Part shown: positions 55,383 through 64,000 of the stretch, piece by piece
How the letters are laid out: the number at the start of each line of letters is the position of its first letter
Position numbering within the stretch: the first letter of the stretch is position 1
NCBI GenBank assembly: GCA_021774785.1
Contig: JAJFIQ010000019.1
Span: forward strand, 496,001-560,000
DNA length: 64,000 bases
Direction of reading: 5' to 3'
From: Emcibacter sp.
GTDB lineage: Bacteria > Pseudomonadota > Alphaproteobacteria > Sphingomonadales > Emcibacteraceae
Notes under the pieces: model-generated
Seen by the model: the letters and a program-made list of their open reading frames with translations, nothing else
What the model was told of the DNA's origin: nothing
Databases searched by the model: none
Made by a program: the position numbers and the translations under genes

Positions 55383-56306
55383 TTATTTCCCGTCTGCAAA
55401 TCTTTTTAACGCGACATAGGCGGTGCTGTTAATCGGTGTCGGGACACAGTATTTCTTGCCCAGGCGGTGCAATGTACCCTGTGACCATTCCAGTTCAAGC
55501 CTGTTGCCATTGCGCAGGTCAAGGCATTGTGATGCGATCAGGTCTTTATGATGTCCCGCATCCAAAATTAATCTGAGGGCATCTTCCACTGTATTTTCTG
55601 GTAAAATTATCCCCATTGCTTCTGCCACATGATGCACTTCCCACATGGCACTCACCAGTATATCCTTGGTATCTGGGTCTGAACACATGCTGACTGCACC
55701 GCTGTCCGTCAGGGAACCCATACCCGCATTGGCGCACAGCAGCACAAATTTTGTCCAGAGCATAATCTGAAGATTTTTCTCGCGAATACCTATAAGGCCT
55801 GCCTCGGTAAAAATTTTTTCCAGTATTTCTGTTCTGGGGCTTGCCTTATTATCAATTTCGGCAAAACGGATGGTATTGGTGCCGCCCGAATGTTTTATAA
55901 CACCGGGGGAGAGGATGTTTGCCGAAACATATATGGAGCCGCCAATGGTTTTGTCCAACCCCACTATGGCCGAAATAATATCAACACTCTCAACCCCGTT
56001 TTGCAGGGTAAGGATGAATGTATTCTCTCCCATCATGGGAAGACATGCGTGGGCTGCTTGCTCTGTATCATATAGCTTGACACAGAATAGGATGATATCC
56101 ACATGCCCCACATCTTGCGTATTATCATGGGCCGTAGCAGGGTGAATATGCTTATCTCCTTCTTGGGAAATAAGTTTTAATCCTTGTGATTTTATCGTCT
56201 CGAGATGTTTGCTACGGGCAATGAATATGACATCATGCCCAACAGCTGCTAAATTGACACCGAGAAAACTGCCTATGCCTCCACTGCCCATAATTGCAAT
56301 CCGCAT
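55383..56306 (-). CDS. panE: 2-dehydropantoate 2-reductase family (ApbA/PanE)
   Basis: This 307-residue NADPH-dependent enzyme would reduce ketopantoate to pantoate in CoA synthesis. The N-terminal Rossmann motif is IAIMGSGGIGSFLGVNLAA, followed by TLQNGVES and a conserved KFVLLCANAGMGSLT helix with the catalytic lysine. Several ApbA/PanE paralogs exist in alphaproteobacteria with other 2-oxoacid substrates, so the specific substrate is likely but not certain. It lies four bases after the alpha/beta hydrolase on the same strand. Confidence 0.85.
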   Translation of the reverse strand: MRIAIMGSGGIGSFLGVNLAAVGHDVIFIARSKHLETIKSQGLKLISQEGDKHIHPATAHDNTQDVGHVDIILFCVKLYDTEQAAHACLPMMGENTFILTLQNGVESVDIISAIVGLDKTIGGSIYVSANILSPGVIKHSGGTNTIRFAEIDNKASPRTEILEKIFTEAGLIGIREKNLQIMLWTKFVLLCANAGMGSLTDSGAVSMCSDPDTKDILVSAMWEVHHVAEAMGIILPENTVEDALRLILDAGHHKDLIASQCLDLRNGNRLELEWSQGTLHRLGKKYCVPTPINSTAYVALKRFADGK

Positions 56307-56310
56307 CGCG

Positions 56311-57075
56311 TTATTCCCTATTCAAAAATTTCAAAACTATTTCTGTATATTCTTTCGGCTTTTCCGCATGCAACCAGTGTCCGGTTCCGTCTAACGTCGT
56401 AATCTCAGCCGTAGGGAAAAGCTCATAAATTGCCGGAAAATACTCTTGGCAGACATAATCCGACAGGGCGCCGCGAATAAACAGACTAGGACCTGTAAAA
56501 GGCGTGCCCCATGGCTTCTTCGCAATATGTTCATAACCGTTCACAAGACCATCAACATTTATCCGCCACTGTAATGAGCCATCCTCGGCACGGGTCAGGT
56601 TGGTGAGCAAAAATAACCTAACTTCCGGAATTTCCACATAATCCACCAGAATTTGTTCAGCTTCCTTACGTGAGGCAGGGCTGCGGCGGGTGACTTCATT
56701 CAGGCCATCAAATATACGGTCGTGGTGGTGGGGATATTCCACCGGAGCAATATCACCAGCAATCAGCTTAGATATTCTGTGCGGGTGATTGAGGGCCACC
56801 TGCATGGCAACTTTACCCCCAAGGGAATGACCCATCAATACGGTATCATCAATGCCTTCGCGGTCCATAAATTCAATAATATCTGAAGCCATAGCATCGA
56901 AGGATACATCATCATCATGGGGAGATGAGCCGTGATTGCGTAAATCCAGACAATAAACGGTGTAATGCTCGCCAAATTGTTTGGCAAGTGTACGGAAATT
57001 GCTGGCCGAGCCAAAAAGTCCGTGAAGGATTATTAAGCTGGGGCCGCAGCCGATCTGATCAAAATTCAGTTTCAT
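56311..57075 (-). CDS. Alpha/beta fold hydrolase, YbfF-like esterase
   Basis: This 254-residue hydrolase shows LIILHGLFGSASNFR (oxyanion region), LDLRNHGSSPHDDDVSF, the nucleophile elbow GHSLGGKVAM and a C-terminal GTGHWLHAEKP histidine. This is the YbfF esterase pattern, active on short acyl and acyl-CoA-like esters. The start at 57075 fits the family; ATG at 57117 is in frame but adds a non-conserved extension. It is upstream of panE in a two-gene operon. Confidence 0.88.
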   Translation of the reverse strand: MKLNFDQIGCGPSLIILHGLFGSASNFRTLAKQFGEHYTVYCLDLRNHGSSPHDDDVSFDAMASDIIEFMDREGIDDTVLMGHSLGGKVAMQVALNHPHRISKLIAGDIAPVEYPHHHDRIFDGLNEVTRRSPASRKEAEQILVDYVEIPEVRLFLLTNLTRAEDGSLQWRINVDGLVNGYEHIAKKPWGTPFTGPSLFIRGALSDYVCQEYFPAIYELFPTAEITTLDGTGHWLHAEKPKEYTEIVLKFLNRE

Positions 57076-57134
57076 AATATTATAGATATAACCGGAATTA
57101 GGCAGGTAACGCGACAATTAAATTGAGGAGGTCC

Positions 57135-57174
57135 AAAAAAGGTGAAGCAAGCCCCGGGGTAAGGAGCTTGCTTC
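57135..57174 (-). terminator. Terminator downstream of the esterase gene tesA
   Basis: GAAGCAAGC (57144-57152) and GCTTGCTTC (57166-57174) form a perfect 9-bp stem. On the minus strand a run of six T follows (57135-57140). It ends transcription from the GDSL esterase gene and separates it from the hydrolase-panE operon. Confidence 0.85.
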
Positions 57175-57294
57175 GTTAAGACAGGCAAGAGGGGTAGTAG
57201 GGGTAATTACCGTTTATTAGTAATTTCACCTGCCTTCACCAACCTTTATAGAGCGGTTTATGTGATGAATAAAAGAGTCATGCGATGAAGTGAC

Positions 57295-57945
57295 TTATTG
57301 TTGCGATGAATGAATTTTTTCCAGAGATTTCAGGATGTGGGGAATAATATTTTTAACGATTATTGAAACCCCTTCGGAATTAGGGTGCATGGCATCACTT
57401 TGATTTAATTCAGGGTTTCCGGCCACTCCTTCCAGAAAAAAGGGATAAAGATCATTATTATATTTTTGGGCGAGTTCAGGAAAAATGCGGTTAAACCTTA
57501 TGCCATATTCACCGCCCATATTGGGTGGCGCAATCATGCCGGCCACTAGTGTCTTAACCTTGGCTTCTTCCAGTATAGATAATATTTTATCCATATTAGC
57601 ACGCGTTATAGCAGGTGTTATTCCGCGCAGAGCATCATTGGCGCCAAGCTCAACAATAACAAGGTCTGGATTGGCACTTGAAAGCACCCATTCAAGCCGG
57701 GAAAGACCACCGGAGGTCGTATCACCCGACACGCCGCCGTTGATAACGATGATATTATGGCCCTGTTGGTTAAGTTTCTGCTCCAATTGGCGGGTAAAAC
57801 CCTGTTCCTGTTCCAGACCATACCCTGCGGTAAGACTATCACCAAAGGCCAATATGGTATAATCATTAGCCAAGGCGGTTTGTATTTTTATCGCGGTAAA
57901 CAACAAAGCCACCGCAAACATCTTGATAGTTTTTGAAGTATTCAT
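57295..57945 (-). CDS. tesA: Periplasmic GDSL esterase/thioesterase I
   Basis: This 216-residue SGNH hydrolase cleaves acyl-CoA and other esters in the periplasm. A signal peptide (KMFAVALLFTAIKIQTALA) precedes block I ILAFGDSLTAGYGL with the catalytic Ser, block III VELGANDALRG and block V SDAMHPNSEG with Asp and His. It is divergent from the ybbA-ybbP ABC exporter, the same arrangement as E. coli tesA-ybbAP. The ATG at 57945 is preferred, with AAAG upstream. Confidence 0.94.
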   Translation of the reverse strand: MNTSKTIKMFAVALLFTAIKIQTALANDYTILAFGDSLTAGYGLEQEQGFTRQLEQKLNQQGHNIIVINGGVSGDTTSGGLSRLEWVLSSANPDLVIVELGANDALRGITPAITRANMDKILSILEEAKVKTLVAGMIAPPNMGGEYGIRFNRIFPELAQKYNNDLYPFFLEGVAGNPELNQSDAMHPNSEGVSIIVKNIIPHILKSLEKIHSSQQ

Positions 57946-57997
57946 ATCTTTACTGTTATACATTTAAACAAAGCAATTCAATATTTGTGGGATAATA

Positions 57998-58711
57998 ATG
58001 ACGAATAAGGCTATTTTACAGCTAAGAGATATATTTCTTAGTTTCCCGGGCGAGGGGAAAGAAATTAAAATTTTGAATGGTGTTGATCTTGACATCAAAA
58101 AGGGTGGCTCCGTGGCTATCCTTGGACCATCCGGTTCCGGTAAATCAAGTCTTCTATCCATAATGACCGGGCTTGAAAAACAGTCTGGGGGTACGATATC
58201 GGTCGCGGGGCATGCGCTTGATAATATGAATGAGGATCAACTGGCACTTTTTCGTCGGGATAATATTGGTATTGTATTGCAGTCCTTTCACCTGATACCC
58301 ACCATGACAGCTTTGGAGAATACTGCCGTTCCTTTAGAGCTTGCCGGTAGAAAAGATGCCTTTGAAGTAGCTGAACAGGCCTTAAACCTTGTCGGTTTAT
58401 CCCACCGTATAAGTCATTATCCATCCCAACTATCCGGTGGCGAGCAGCAAAGGGTCGCTATCGCCCGTGCCATGGCACCAAATCCGAAGATTATATTTGC
58501 TGATGAGCCGACGGGAAATCTGGACGGGAAAACCGGGCATAAAATTGTTGAACTTATTTTTGACTTGCAGAAGAAGCTGGGCACTACCCTGATCATGATA
58601 ACCCATGATACTGATGTTGCCGAACATTGTGACCGTATCCTTTATATTCAAGATGGATTGGTGGTTGATAAAAAAGAGCAAAAGGAAACCACGACAAAGG
58701 TTGCGGAATGA
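57998..58711 (+). CDS. ybbA: ABC transporter ATPase, YbbA type
   Basis: This 237-residue ATPase of the MacB/LolD group powers the downstream YbbP permease. It shows Walker [13 protein letters not shown]-loop [12 protein letters not shown], signature [15 protein letters not shown] and Walker [13 protein letters not shown]. Such systems use mechanotransmission and move lipids or lipoproteins instead of importing solutes. It overlaps ybbP by four bases (ATGA). Confidence 0.94.
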   Translation: MTNKAILQLRDIFLSFPGEGKEIKILNGVDLDIKKGGSVAILGPSGSGKSSLLSIMTGLEKQSGGTISVAGHALDNMNEDQLALFRRDNIGIVLQSFHLIPTMTALENTAVPLELAGRKDAFEVAEQALNLVGLSHRISHYPSQLSGGEQQRVAIARAMAPNPKIIFADEPTGNLDGKTGHKIVELIFDLQKKLGTTLIMITHDTDVAEHCDRILYIQDGLVVDKKEQKETTTKVAE

Positions 58712-61233
58712 ATAATATGTTTATGAATTCCGCCTTTATATTTGCATTCCGTGAATCTCGTTCGGCTTTGAAAAATTTTAAAATATTCATTGCTAGCCTT
58801 TTTCTTGGTACGGCAATAATAGCGGGCGTAGGGTCCGTTACCGCAAATATTTCAGACACAATTAGTCAGGACGGTCGCATATTTCTTGGCGGTGATGTAG
58901 AAATTGGCCAAATACAGAAACGCCTGACAGAGGAAGAAAGAAACTATTTTGCTGAACAGGGAACTATTTCAGAAGTCGCGACCCTGCGTAGTATGGCCTA
59001 TGTAGAGGATGACAGCAGCCTAGTTGACCTGAAAGCCGTTGATGCGGCCTATCCCCTTTACGGTAAATTTTCATTGCGGGTAGGGGACTATACATCTGAT
59101 ATTCTTTCAAAAAACAATGGATATTGGGGAATAGTTCTATCCGATGCTTTAGCAGCAAGGTTAAAACTGGTTGTAGGCGGTATTTTAACATTAGGCACAG
59201 AAGACTATCAGGTTCGGGGCATTATTAAAAAGGAACCCGATGCAAATAACCAAGGGTTCCAGCTTGCACCTGGGGCGACAATTGCGATGGATAGCTTACT
59301 TGAGAATACCCTGATTAAGCCGGGCAGCCTGGTACGTTACTATAATAGAATTAAGTTAAATCAAGATATTACGGCAGATAATTTTAGAGATAATATTAAG
59401 AAAAAATTCCCTGACCAAGGCTGGCGCGTACGAGATAGCAGCAGTGGCGGTTCTGGTCTGCGGCGGTTTGTGGGTAGAATGGGGCAATTTATGGTGCTGG
59501 TGGGGCTTACCGCTTTACTGGTCGGTGGTGTTGGGGTTAGCAATGCTGTCCGCTCCTATCTTGACGGGAAAAGGGATACCATTGCCACCTATAAAATATT
59601 GGGTGGCACGGGACGTACAATATTACTGACTTACCTTGGTCAGATCCTGCTCATCGCATCGGGTGCTATTCTACTGGGTTTGATAACAGGGGCGATATTA
59701 CCCATGATAGTGGGGGAATTCATGCAGGAAAGCATACCCGTTGACCTAAATATGACGATTTATGCAAAGCCATTAATTCTCGCGGCTTTTTATAGCTATC
59801 TTGTTGCTATGATTTTCACATTATGGCCGTTGGGTAAGGCCGTTAAGGTTCCCGCTGCTCGACTTTTCAGACAAACCATCAGTAGTAGACGTTCTGTAAA
59901 GCAGTCGTTGCCTTATGTGCTTGCAATCTCAATATTGATAATATTGTTGATCTCGGCGGTGTTATACGTATCTGAATATAGACAATTGACCGCTGTAACG
60001 CTGGCTGCGGCCTTCATTGCCTATTTGATTTTGTCAGGAGCATCAGCTTTGGTTAAAAAAATTGCCAAAACTATGCCGCGTCCGAAAAATCCCATATTTC
60101 GTATAGCCCTTAGTAATATATATCGGCCGGGTAATTCCACCACATCAATCGTAATGTCTTTGGGGCTGGGGTTAATTTTATTTACATCCATTGCCCTGAT
60201 TGAAAACAATCTGCTTCGAGAAATAGAAACGCGCGTTAATGGTGAGGCCCCATCTTTCTTTTTTATCGATATTCAAAAGAACCAGCATAAGGCATTTACA
60301 AATTATCTAGGGGCTAGAGAAGGGGTTGTTTCATACCGAACCGTGCCAAATCTGCGCGGTAGGGTAACCCATATTAAATCCGTGGAATCCAGCAAAGCAG
60401 AGGTAAAGCCCGATGGCAAATGGATATTACGCGGCGATAAAGGTATCACCTTTAGCCATATTTTACCTGCTGATAATATACTGACTGCTGGGGAATGGTG
60501 GCCGGAAGATTATGCTGGACCAACGCAGGTATCCATTTCAAAGAATATGGCCGATAGCATGGAACTCGGGATCGGTGATGAAATTTCAGTAAATATACTT
60601 GGGCGGGATTTCACCATGCCCGTCGCCTCAGTTCGCAGCTTTAACTGGGAAAATTTTGGCATTAATTATGTTATGATGTTTGATCCAAACACGCTGAAAT
60701 CTGCGCCATTCACCTATGTAGCAACGGCAAAGACCTTGCCGGATGATGAAGCCATAGTCTATCAGGAATTATATCAGAAATTTCCCGGTGTTTCTATCGT
60801 GCGTATGAAAGAAGTATTGGATAATGCTTTGATATTGCTTGGTAAAATATCAGGTGCCATTGATGTCATGGCGGCAATAACCATTATTTCCGGTATTCTG
60901 GTACTTGCCGGAGCCATTGCGGCGGGTCACAGGGCGCGGATTTATGATGCTGCGGTACTAAAAGTTGTCGGAGCCACCCGGAAAGATATTCTAAAGGCCT
61001 ATATAATTGAATTTGCGCTGTTGGGTAGTCTGACCGGTGGGATTGCTATTATTCTGGGGTCTCTCGGGGCTTACGCTGTCATAGAATTTGTCATGGAAAT
61101 GTCATGGCAGTTACCATTTGCTATTCCGGTCAGCACTGTCAGTGGCAGTATATTGGTGACGTTGCTGTTTGGCATGATTAGCATCTGGCTGGCAATGTCC
61201 GCACGGCCATCACAGGTACTACGTAATCTGTAA
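58708..61233 (+). CDS. ybbP: FtsX-like ABC permease, YbbP type
   Basis: This 841-residue inner-membrane protein has an N-terminal helix, a large periplasmic domain, and two FtsX/MacB-like transmembrane blocks (about 255-460 and 700-835) with further periplasmic domain between, for about ten helices. This duplicated layout matches YbbP. With YbbA and divergent TesA it probably exports or extracts a lipidic substrate that TesA acts on; that link is by conserved context only. It ends two bases from convergent rluA-type gene. Confidence 0.93.
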   Translation: MNNMFMNSAFIFAFRESRSALKNFKIFIASLFLGTAIIAGVGSVTANISDTISQDGRIFLGGDVEIGQIQKRLTEEERNYFAEQGTISEVATLRSMAYVEDDSSLVDLKAVDAAYPLYGKFSLRVGDYTSDILSKNNGYWGIVLSDALAARLKLVVGGILTLGTEDYQVRGIIKKEPDANNQGFQLAPGATIAMDSLLENTLIKPGSLVRYYNRIKLNQDITADNFRDNIKKKFPDQGWRVRDSSSGGSGLRRFVGRMGQFMVLVGLTALLVGGVGVSNAVRSYLDGKRDTIATYKILGGTGRTILLTYLGQILLIASGAILLGLITGAILPMIVGEFMQESIPVDLNMTIYAKPLILAAFYSYLVAMIFTLWPLGKAVKVPAARLFRQTISSRRSVKQSLPYVLAISILIILLISAVLYVSEYRQLTAVTLAAAFIAYLILSGASALVKKIAKTMPRPKNPIFRIALSNIYRPGNSTTSIVMSLGLGLILFTSIALIENNLLREIETRVNGEAPSFFFIDIQKNQHKAFTNYLGAREGVVSYRTVPNLRGRVTHIKSVESSKAEVKPDGKWILRGDKGITFSHILPADNILTAGEWWPEDYAGPTQVSISKNMADSMELGIGDEISVNILGRDFTMPVASVRSFNWENFGINYVMMFDPNTLKSAPFTYVATAKTLPDDEAIVYQELYQKFPGVSIVRMKEVLDNALILLGKISGAIDVMAAITIISGILVLAGAIAAGHRARIYDAAVLKVVGATRKDILKAYIIEFALLGSLTGGIAIILGSLGAYAVIEFVMEMSWQLPFAIPVSTVSGSILVTLLFGMISIWLAMSARPSQVLRNL

Positions 61234-61235
61234 CT

Positions 61236-61886
61236 TCAAAAATCAGCTTCTGAGGTAAAGGTCACCTTATCCTTGGTATAGGGATGGGTAAGGGTAAGTT
61301 TGGTGGCATGAAGCAACAAACGGTCTGATTGTCCAAGTGCCTTTTCATGGGCATAGAGGCTATCGCCCAATATGGGATGACCCATGGCGACCGCATGAAC
61401 CCTGAGCTGATGGGTACGGCCCGTGACCGGATAAAGGGCGATCTTTGTATAGCCATCATGCCGTTCCAACACCTTCCAGCAGGTCAGGGCATTCTTGCCA
61501 TTCTCATGATCAACTATGTGAAGCGGACGGTTAGGCCAGTCGAGGATAATCGGCAGATCTATTTTGCCTTCATCCTGTTCGACAATCCCGTATAGGTGGG
61601 CAATATAGGATTTTTTTATGACCCTTTTTTCAAATTGCATGCTGATATAGCGATGAGCCTGTTTATTGAGGGCCATAAGCATAATACCAGACGTATCCAT
61701 ATCAAGACGATGGACAATGGTCGCGGTTGAAAATCTGTCCTGTACGCGCAAACTCAGGCTGTCTTTCATATGGTCTTGTCGGCCCGGAACCGATAACAGG
61801 CCGCTAGGTTTATTCAGAACCACAATATCCTTGTCGTGATACAATATATCCAAAGGGGAGTTGGGTGGGTAATAATCAAACAACAT
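61236..61886 (-). CDS. RluA-family pseudouridine synthase
   Basis: This 216-residue enzyme isomerises uridine to pseudouridine in rRNA or tRNA. The catalytic motif HRLDMDTSGIML holds the active Asp, with the preceding DIVVLNKPSGLLSVPG and later PVTGRTHQLRVHA segments. No S4 domain is present; the short length resembles RluA (23S U746 and tRNA U32) and not RluC or RluD. Its exact target cannot be set. Confidence 0.91.
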   Translation of the reverse strand: MLFDYYPPNSPLDILYHDKDIVVLNKPSGLLSVPGRQDHMKDSLSLRVQDRFSTATIVHRLDMDTSGIMLMALNKQAHRYISMQFEKRVIKKSYIAHLYGIVEQDEGKIDLPIILDWPNRPLHIVDHENGKNALTCWKVLERHDGYTKIALYPVTGRTHQLRVHAVAMGHPILGDSLYAHEKALGQSDRLLLHATKLTLTHPYTKDKVTFTSEADF

Positions 61887-61980
61887 TAAAAAGCTTCCTG
61901 AAAAATCTATTTTCTCGTGCCCCCATATATGCCATTATGCAGACTATAAAAATAACTTTTTTCTACAGGATAATAAAATC

Positions 61981-64000
61981 ATGCGTTTTAAACAGTTTTG
62001 TCTCACCGCTATGGTGTGTTTTTTCACGGCTATATTTCAATTGGCACATGGGGCTAACACGATACAGTTGGATTATGAACGGTTTACACTGGATAACGGC
62101 CTGACAGTGATTGTGCATGAAGACCATAAGGCACCAGTGGTATTTGTCGGGGTCTGGTATCATGTGGGTTCAAAAGACGAACCAAAAGGAAAAAGTGGCT
62201 TTGCCCATTTGTTTGAGCATCTCATGTTTAACGGTACAGAAAATTATAACGCCGATTATTTCAAACCTTTGCAGGAAATTGGCGCTACAAGCATGAACGG
62301 CACCACATGGCTGGATAGGACCAATTATTATCAAACCGTACCCACAGGGGGGCTTGAGCGCGCCCTATGGATGGAATCTGAACGTATGGGTCATCTATTG
62401 GGTGCTATCAGTCAGGAAAAACTGGATGAACAGCGTGATGTGGTTAAAAACGAGAAAAGGCAAGGGGACAACCGCCCATACGCAATGGCAGAATACATGG
62501 AATCAGAAGGACTATTCCCTGAAGACCACCCCTATCACCATTCCACTATTGGTTCTATGGAAGATCTGGAGAATGCAAGCCTTGACGATGTGAAGGGCTG
62601 GTTCAAGAAATATTACGGGGCGACCAATGCGGTCATGGTTCTTGCAGGCGATATTGATCTTGCCATGGCAAAAACAATGATGGAAAAATATTTCGGTGAT
62701 ATTGGCCCCGGTGTACCACTCAGCCGTAAAAAATCATTAGTGCCCGACCGGATACAAAATACGGCGGACATCATGTATGACAAAGTGCCACAGCCGCAGG
62801 TTCGCTGGCTATGGGCGGTTCCAGGACGAACAGAGAAGGATACTGCCGAATTGGTTCTTGCCGGTGCTGTTTTAGGGACGGGAAAAAATTCCCGCCTGTA
62901 TAAAAAACTTATTCATGATTCGCAGCTAGCTACCGCTGTATCCGTCAATGTTCAGAAATTTGAACTGGCCAGTATTTTCTCTATTTCTGTAACCATAAAG
63001 CCGGAAGCGGACATTGATCAGGTGAAAGCCATTGTAGACGACACCATGTCTGAATTTCTGAGAAAAGGCCCAAATAAAAAGGAACTTGTTCGGGTAAAGT
63101 CCATATTGGACGGGAGTGTGATCCGCCTGCTGGAATCTGTTTCCGGAAAAGGGCAAACACTGGCAAGAGGGCAGCTTTATGCTGATAACCCCAATTTTGT
63201 CAATACATCCCTTGACTGGATGAACGGGGCAAGTCGTAAGCAAGTAATGATGACGTCCCGGAAATGGCTAACGGATGGCTCATATCAGCTGATCATACTG
63301 CCTCATGGTGATCATAAAGCAGGTGAAGTCCTTGCTGACCGAAGCAAGATGCCGGATATGGCAAAAAATACACCCTTAATATTACCACCGTTACAGGAAG
63401 GCAGGCTCATGAACGGCATAAAGGTCGTTTTGGCTGAGCGACACACTATTCCGGTGATAGATATGAGTATACAGTTTCATGCCGGTACCGCATCCGATAC
63501 TAAGGGCAAGGAAGGTGCTGCAAATTATGCTTTTGGCCTTATGAATGAAGGCACTAAAAGCCTGACATCACTGGAAATGGCGAACAGGATTGAAATGCTG
63601 GGAGCCGATATTGGTTTTAATGTGGGGCAGGACACGTCCAATATTTCATTATCGGCACTGAAAAAGAATTTAAAGGAATCCATTGAACTATGGGCAGATG
63701 TGGTACAGAACCCAGGCTTCAGGTCTGAGGATTTTGAACGGGACCGGGGTATCCTATTGAACCGTCTGGAGCAAGCAAAGGTTAACCCGCAAGCAATTGC
63801 TATGTCACTTTTGGCCAAGAAAACATATGGCAATGACCACCCTTATAGTCTGCAGCGGCGGGGAACGGAACAATCTCTTACGGCCATGAAGCGGGAAGAT
63901 ATGTTTAATTTCATCAAGGACTGGATACGGCCTGATAATGCCACTATCTTTGTTGTTGGCGATACCACACTGGATGAAATCACACCTTACCTGGAGAAAA
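61981..64000 (+). CDS. M16 family zinc peptidase, 3'-truncated by window edge
   Basis: The first 673 residues of a large M16 peptidase are present and the frame stays open to the last base. A signal peptide (about 1-25) is followed by an N-terminal M16 domain with the inverted zinc motif HLFEH near residue 77, the downstream conserved Glu region (NEKRQGDNRPY), and a second M16-like domain after about residue 475 (MNGIKVVLAERHTIPVIDM) in which the motif is not evident. An AGGA precedes the ATG. The protein is likely periplasmic. Pairs of M16 proteins are often in tandem, so a partner may lie beyond the window. Confidence 0.93.
   Translation, partial: MRFKQFCLTAMVCFFTAIFQLAHGANTIQLDYERFTLDNGLTVIVHEDHKAPVVFVGVWYHVGSKDEPKGKSGFAHLFEHLMFNGTENYNADYFKPLQEIGATSMNGTTWLDRTNYYQTVPTGGLERALWMESERMGHLLGAISQEKLDEQRDVVKNEKRQGDNRPYAMAEYMESEGLFPEDHPYHHSTIGSMEDLENASLDDVKGWFKKYYGATNAVMVLAGDIDLAMAKTMMEKYFGDIGPGVPLSRKKSLVPDRIQNTADIMYDKVPQPQVRWLWAVPGRTEKDTAELVLAGAVLGTGKNSRLYKKLIHDSQLATAVSVNVQKFELASIFSISVTIKPEADIDQVKAIVDDTMSEFLRKGPNKKELVRVKSILDGSVIRLLESVSGKGQTLARGQLYADNPNFVNTSLDWMNGASRKQVMMTSRKWLTDGSYQLIILPHGDHKAGEVLADRSKMPDMAKNTPLILPPLQEGRLMNGIKVVLAERHTIPVIDMSIQFHAGTASDTKGKEGAANYAFGLMNEGTKSLTSLEMANRIEMLGADIGFNVGQDTSNISLSALKKNLKESIELWADVVQNPGFRSEDFERDRGILLNRLEQAKVNPQAIAMSLLAKKTYGNDHPYSLQRRGTEQSLTAMKREDMFNFIKDWIRPDNATIFVVGDTTLDEITPYLEK

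Noticed and set aside
1-64000. CRISPR arrays, insertion sequences, defence islands, biosynthetic clusters
   Set aside because: No regularly spaced repeats, transposase motifs, terminal inverted repeats or defence-type nucleases were seen on either strand.

Overview
The window reads as core chromosome of a free-living, aerobic alphaproteobacterium of moderate GC content. The evidence is a set of alphaproteobacterial hallmarks: an NDUFA12-type complex I accessory protein next to a single-substrate-domain MlaD and a DUF2155 protein, a class II (B12-dependent) NrdJ of about 1200 residues, an RNase E with a large acidic insertion in its S1 domain, and the gene orders aroQ-accB-accC-aat and glnE-bcp-DUF455-M23-bactofilin. 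The order or family cannot be settled from sequence reading alone. I see no insertion sequence, prophage, CRISPR array, rRNA operon or toxin cluster. Almost every gene is intact, and the window cuts only the first gene (pccB, 5' end missing) and the last (an M16 peptidase, 3' end missing).

Layout. 1-3160: propionyl-CoA carboxylase subunits with a translationally coupled acylphosphatase. 3157-5381: lipB with a small lipoprotein, an orphan FliN-like SpoA protein, and a 4Fe-4S APS reductase (cysH). 5479-5566: tRNA-Leu(GAG). 5588-6901: an ArsR regulator, AHSA1/SRPBCC and membrane protein operon with a perfect 15-bp operator-like dyad. 7012-9155: mazG, a YbjQ-family protein and a periplasmic MBL-fold protein. 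9390-15814: gyrA, coaD, two cyclophilins, queA, tgt. 15893-16157: two tRNA-Lys genes, each with its own promoter. 16166-19074: a thioesterase, an S24-type repressor and a GGDEF/EAL protein. 19188-22823: nrdJ, with paired NrdR-box-like sites upstream. 23143-30631: complex I accessory protein, mlaD, DUF2155, aat, accC, accB, aroQ, thiSG, a DsbA-like protein and an M48 protease. 30826-39046: RNase E, amidase, PBP1A, and prfB with a programmed frameshift. 39102-48421: bactofilin, M23 peptidase, DUF455, bcp, glnE and a YhdP/AsmA-like giant. 48426-61233: tyrS, anmK, hydrolases, cysE with two cysteine desulfurases, a methyltransferase, panE, tesA and the ybbA-ybbP exporter. 61236-64000: an RluA synthase and the start of an M16 peptidase.

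How the genes fit together. Much of the window serves the envelope: peptidoglycan synthesis, cleavage and recycling (PBP1A, AmiC, M23, bactofilin, AnmK) and lipid or outer-membrane maintenance (MlaD, YhdP-like, BepA-like M48, DsbA-like, AccBC, LipB). A second theme is translation and its quality control (tRNAs, TyrS, QueA, Tgt, RF2, Aat, RNase E). A third is sulfur and cofactor supply (CysH, CysE, two cysteine desulfurases, ThiSG, LipB, CoaD, PanE). The genes are packed tightly, with ATGA or TAATG overlaps inside operons and six tail-to-tail pairs that overlap or abut.

No clearly new multi-gene system is visible. The points most worth a second look are small: the S24 repressor's two inverted composite sites, one covering its own start codon; the NrdR-like box pair upstream of nrdJ; ThiS ending in Gly-Gly-Gly-Lys; the cysE plus tandem cysteine desulfurase operon with no scaffold gene; the periplasmic/cytoplasmic cyclophilin pair; and the orphan SpoA protein.
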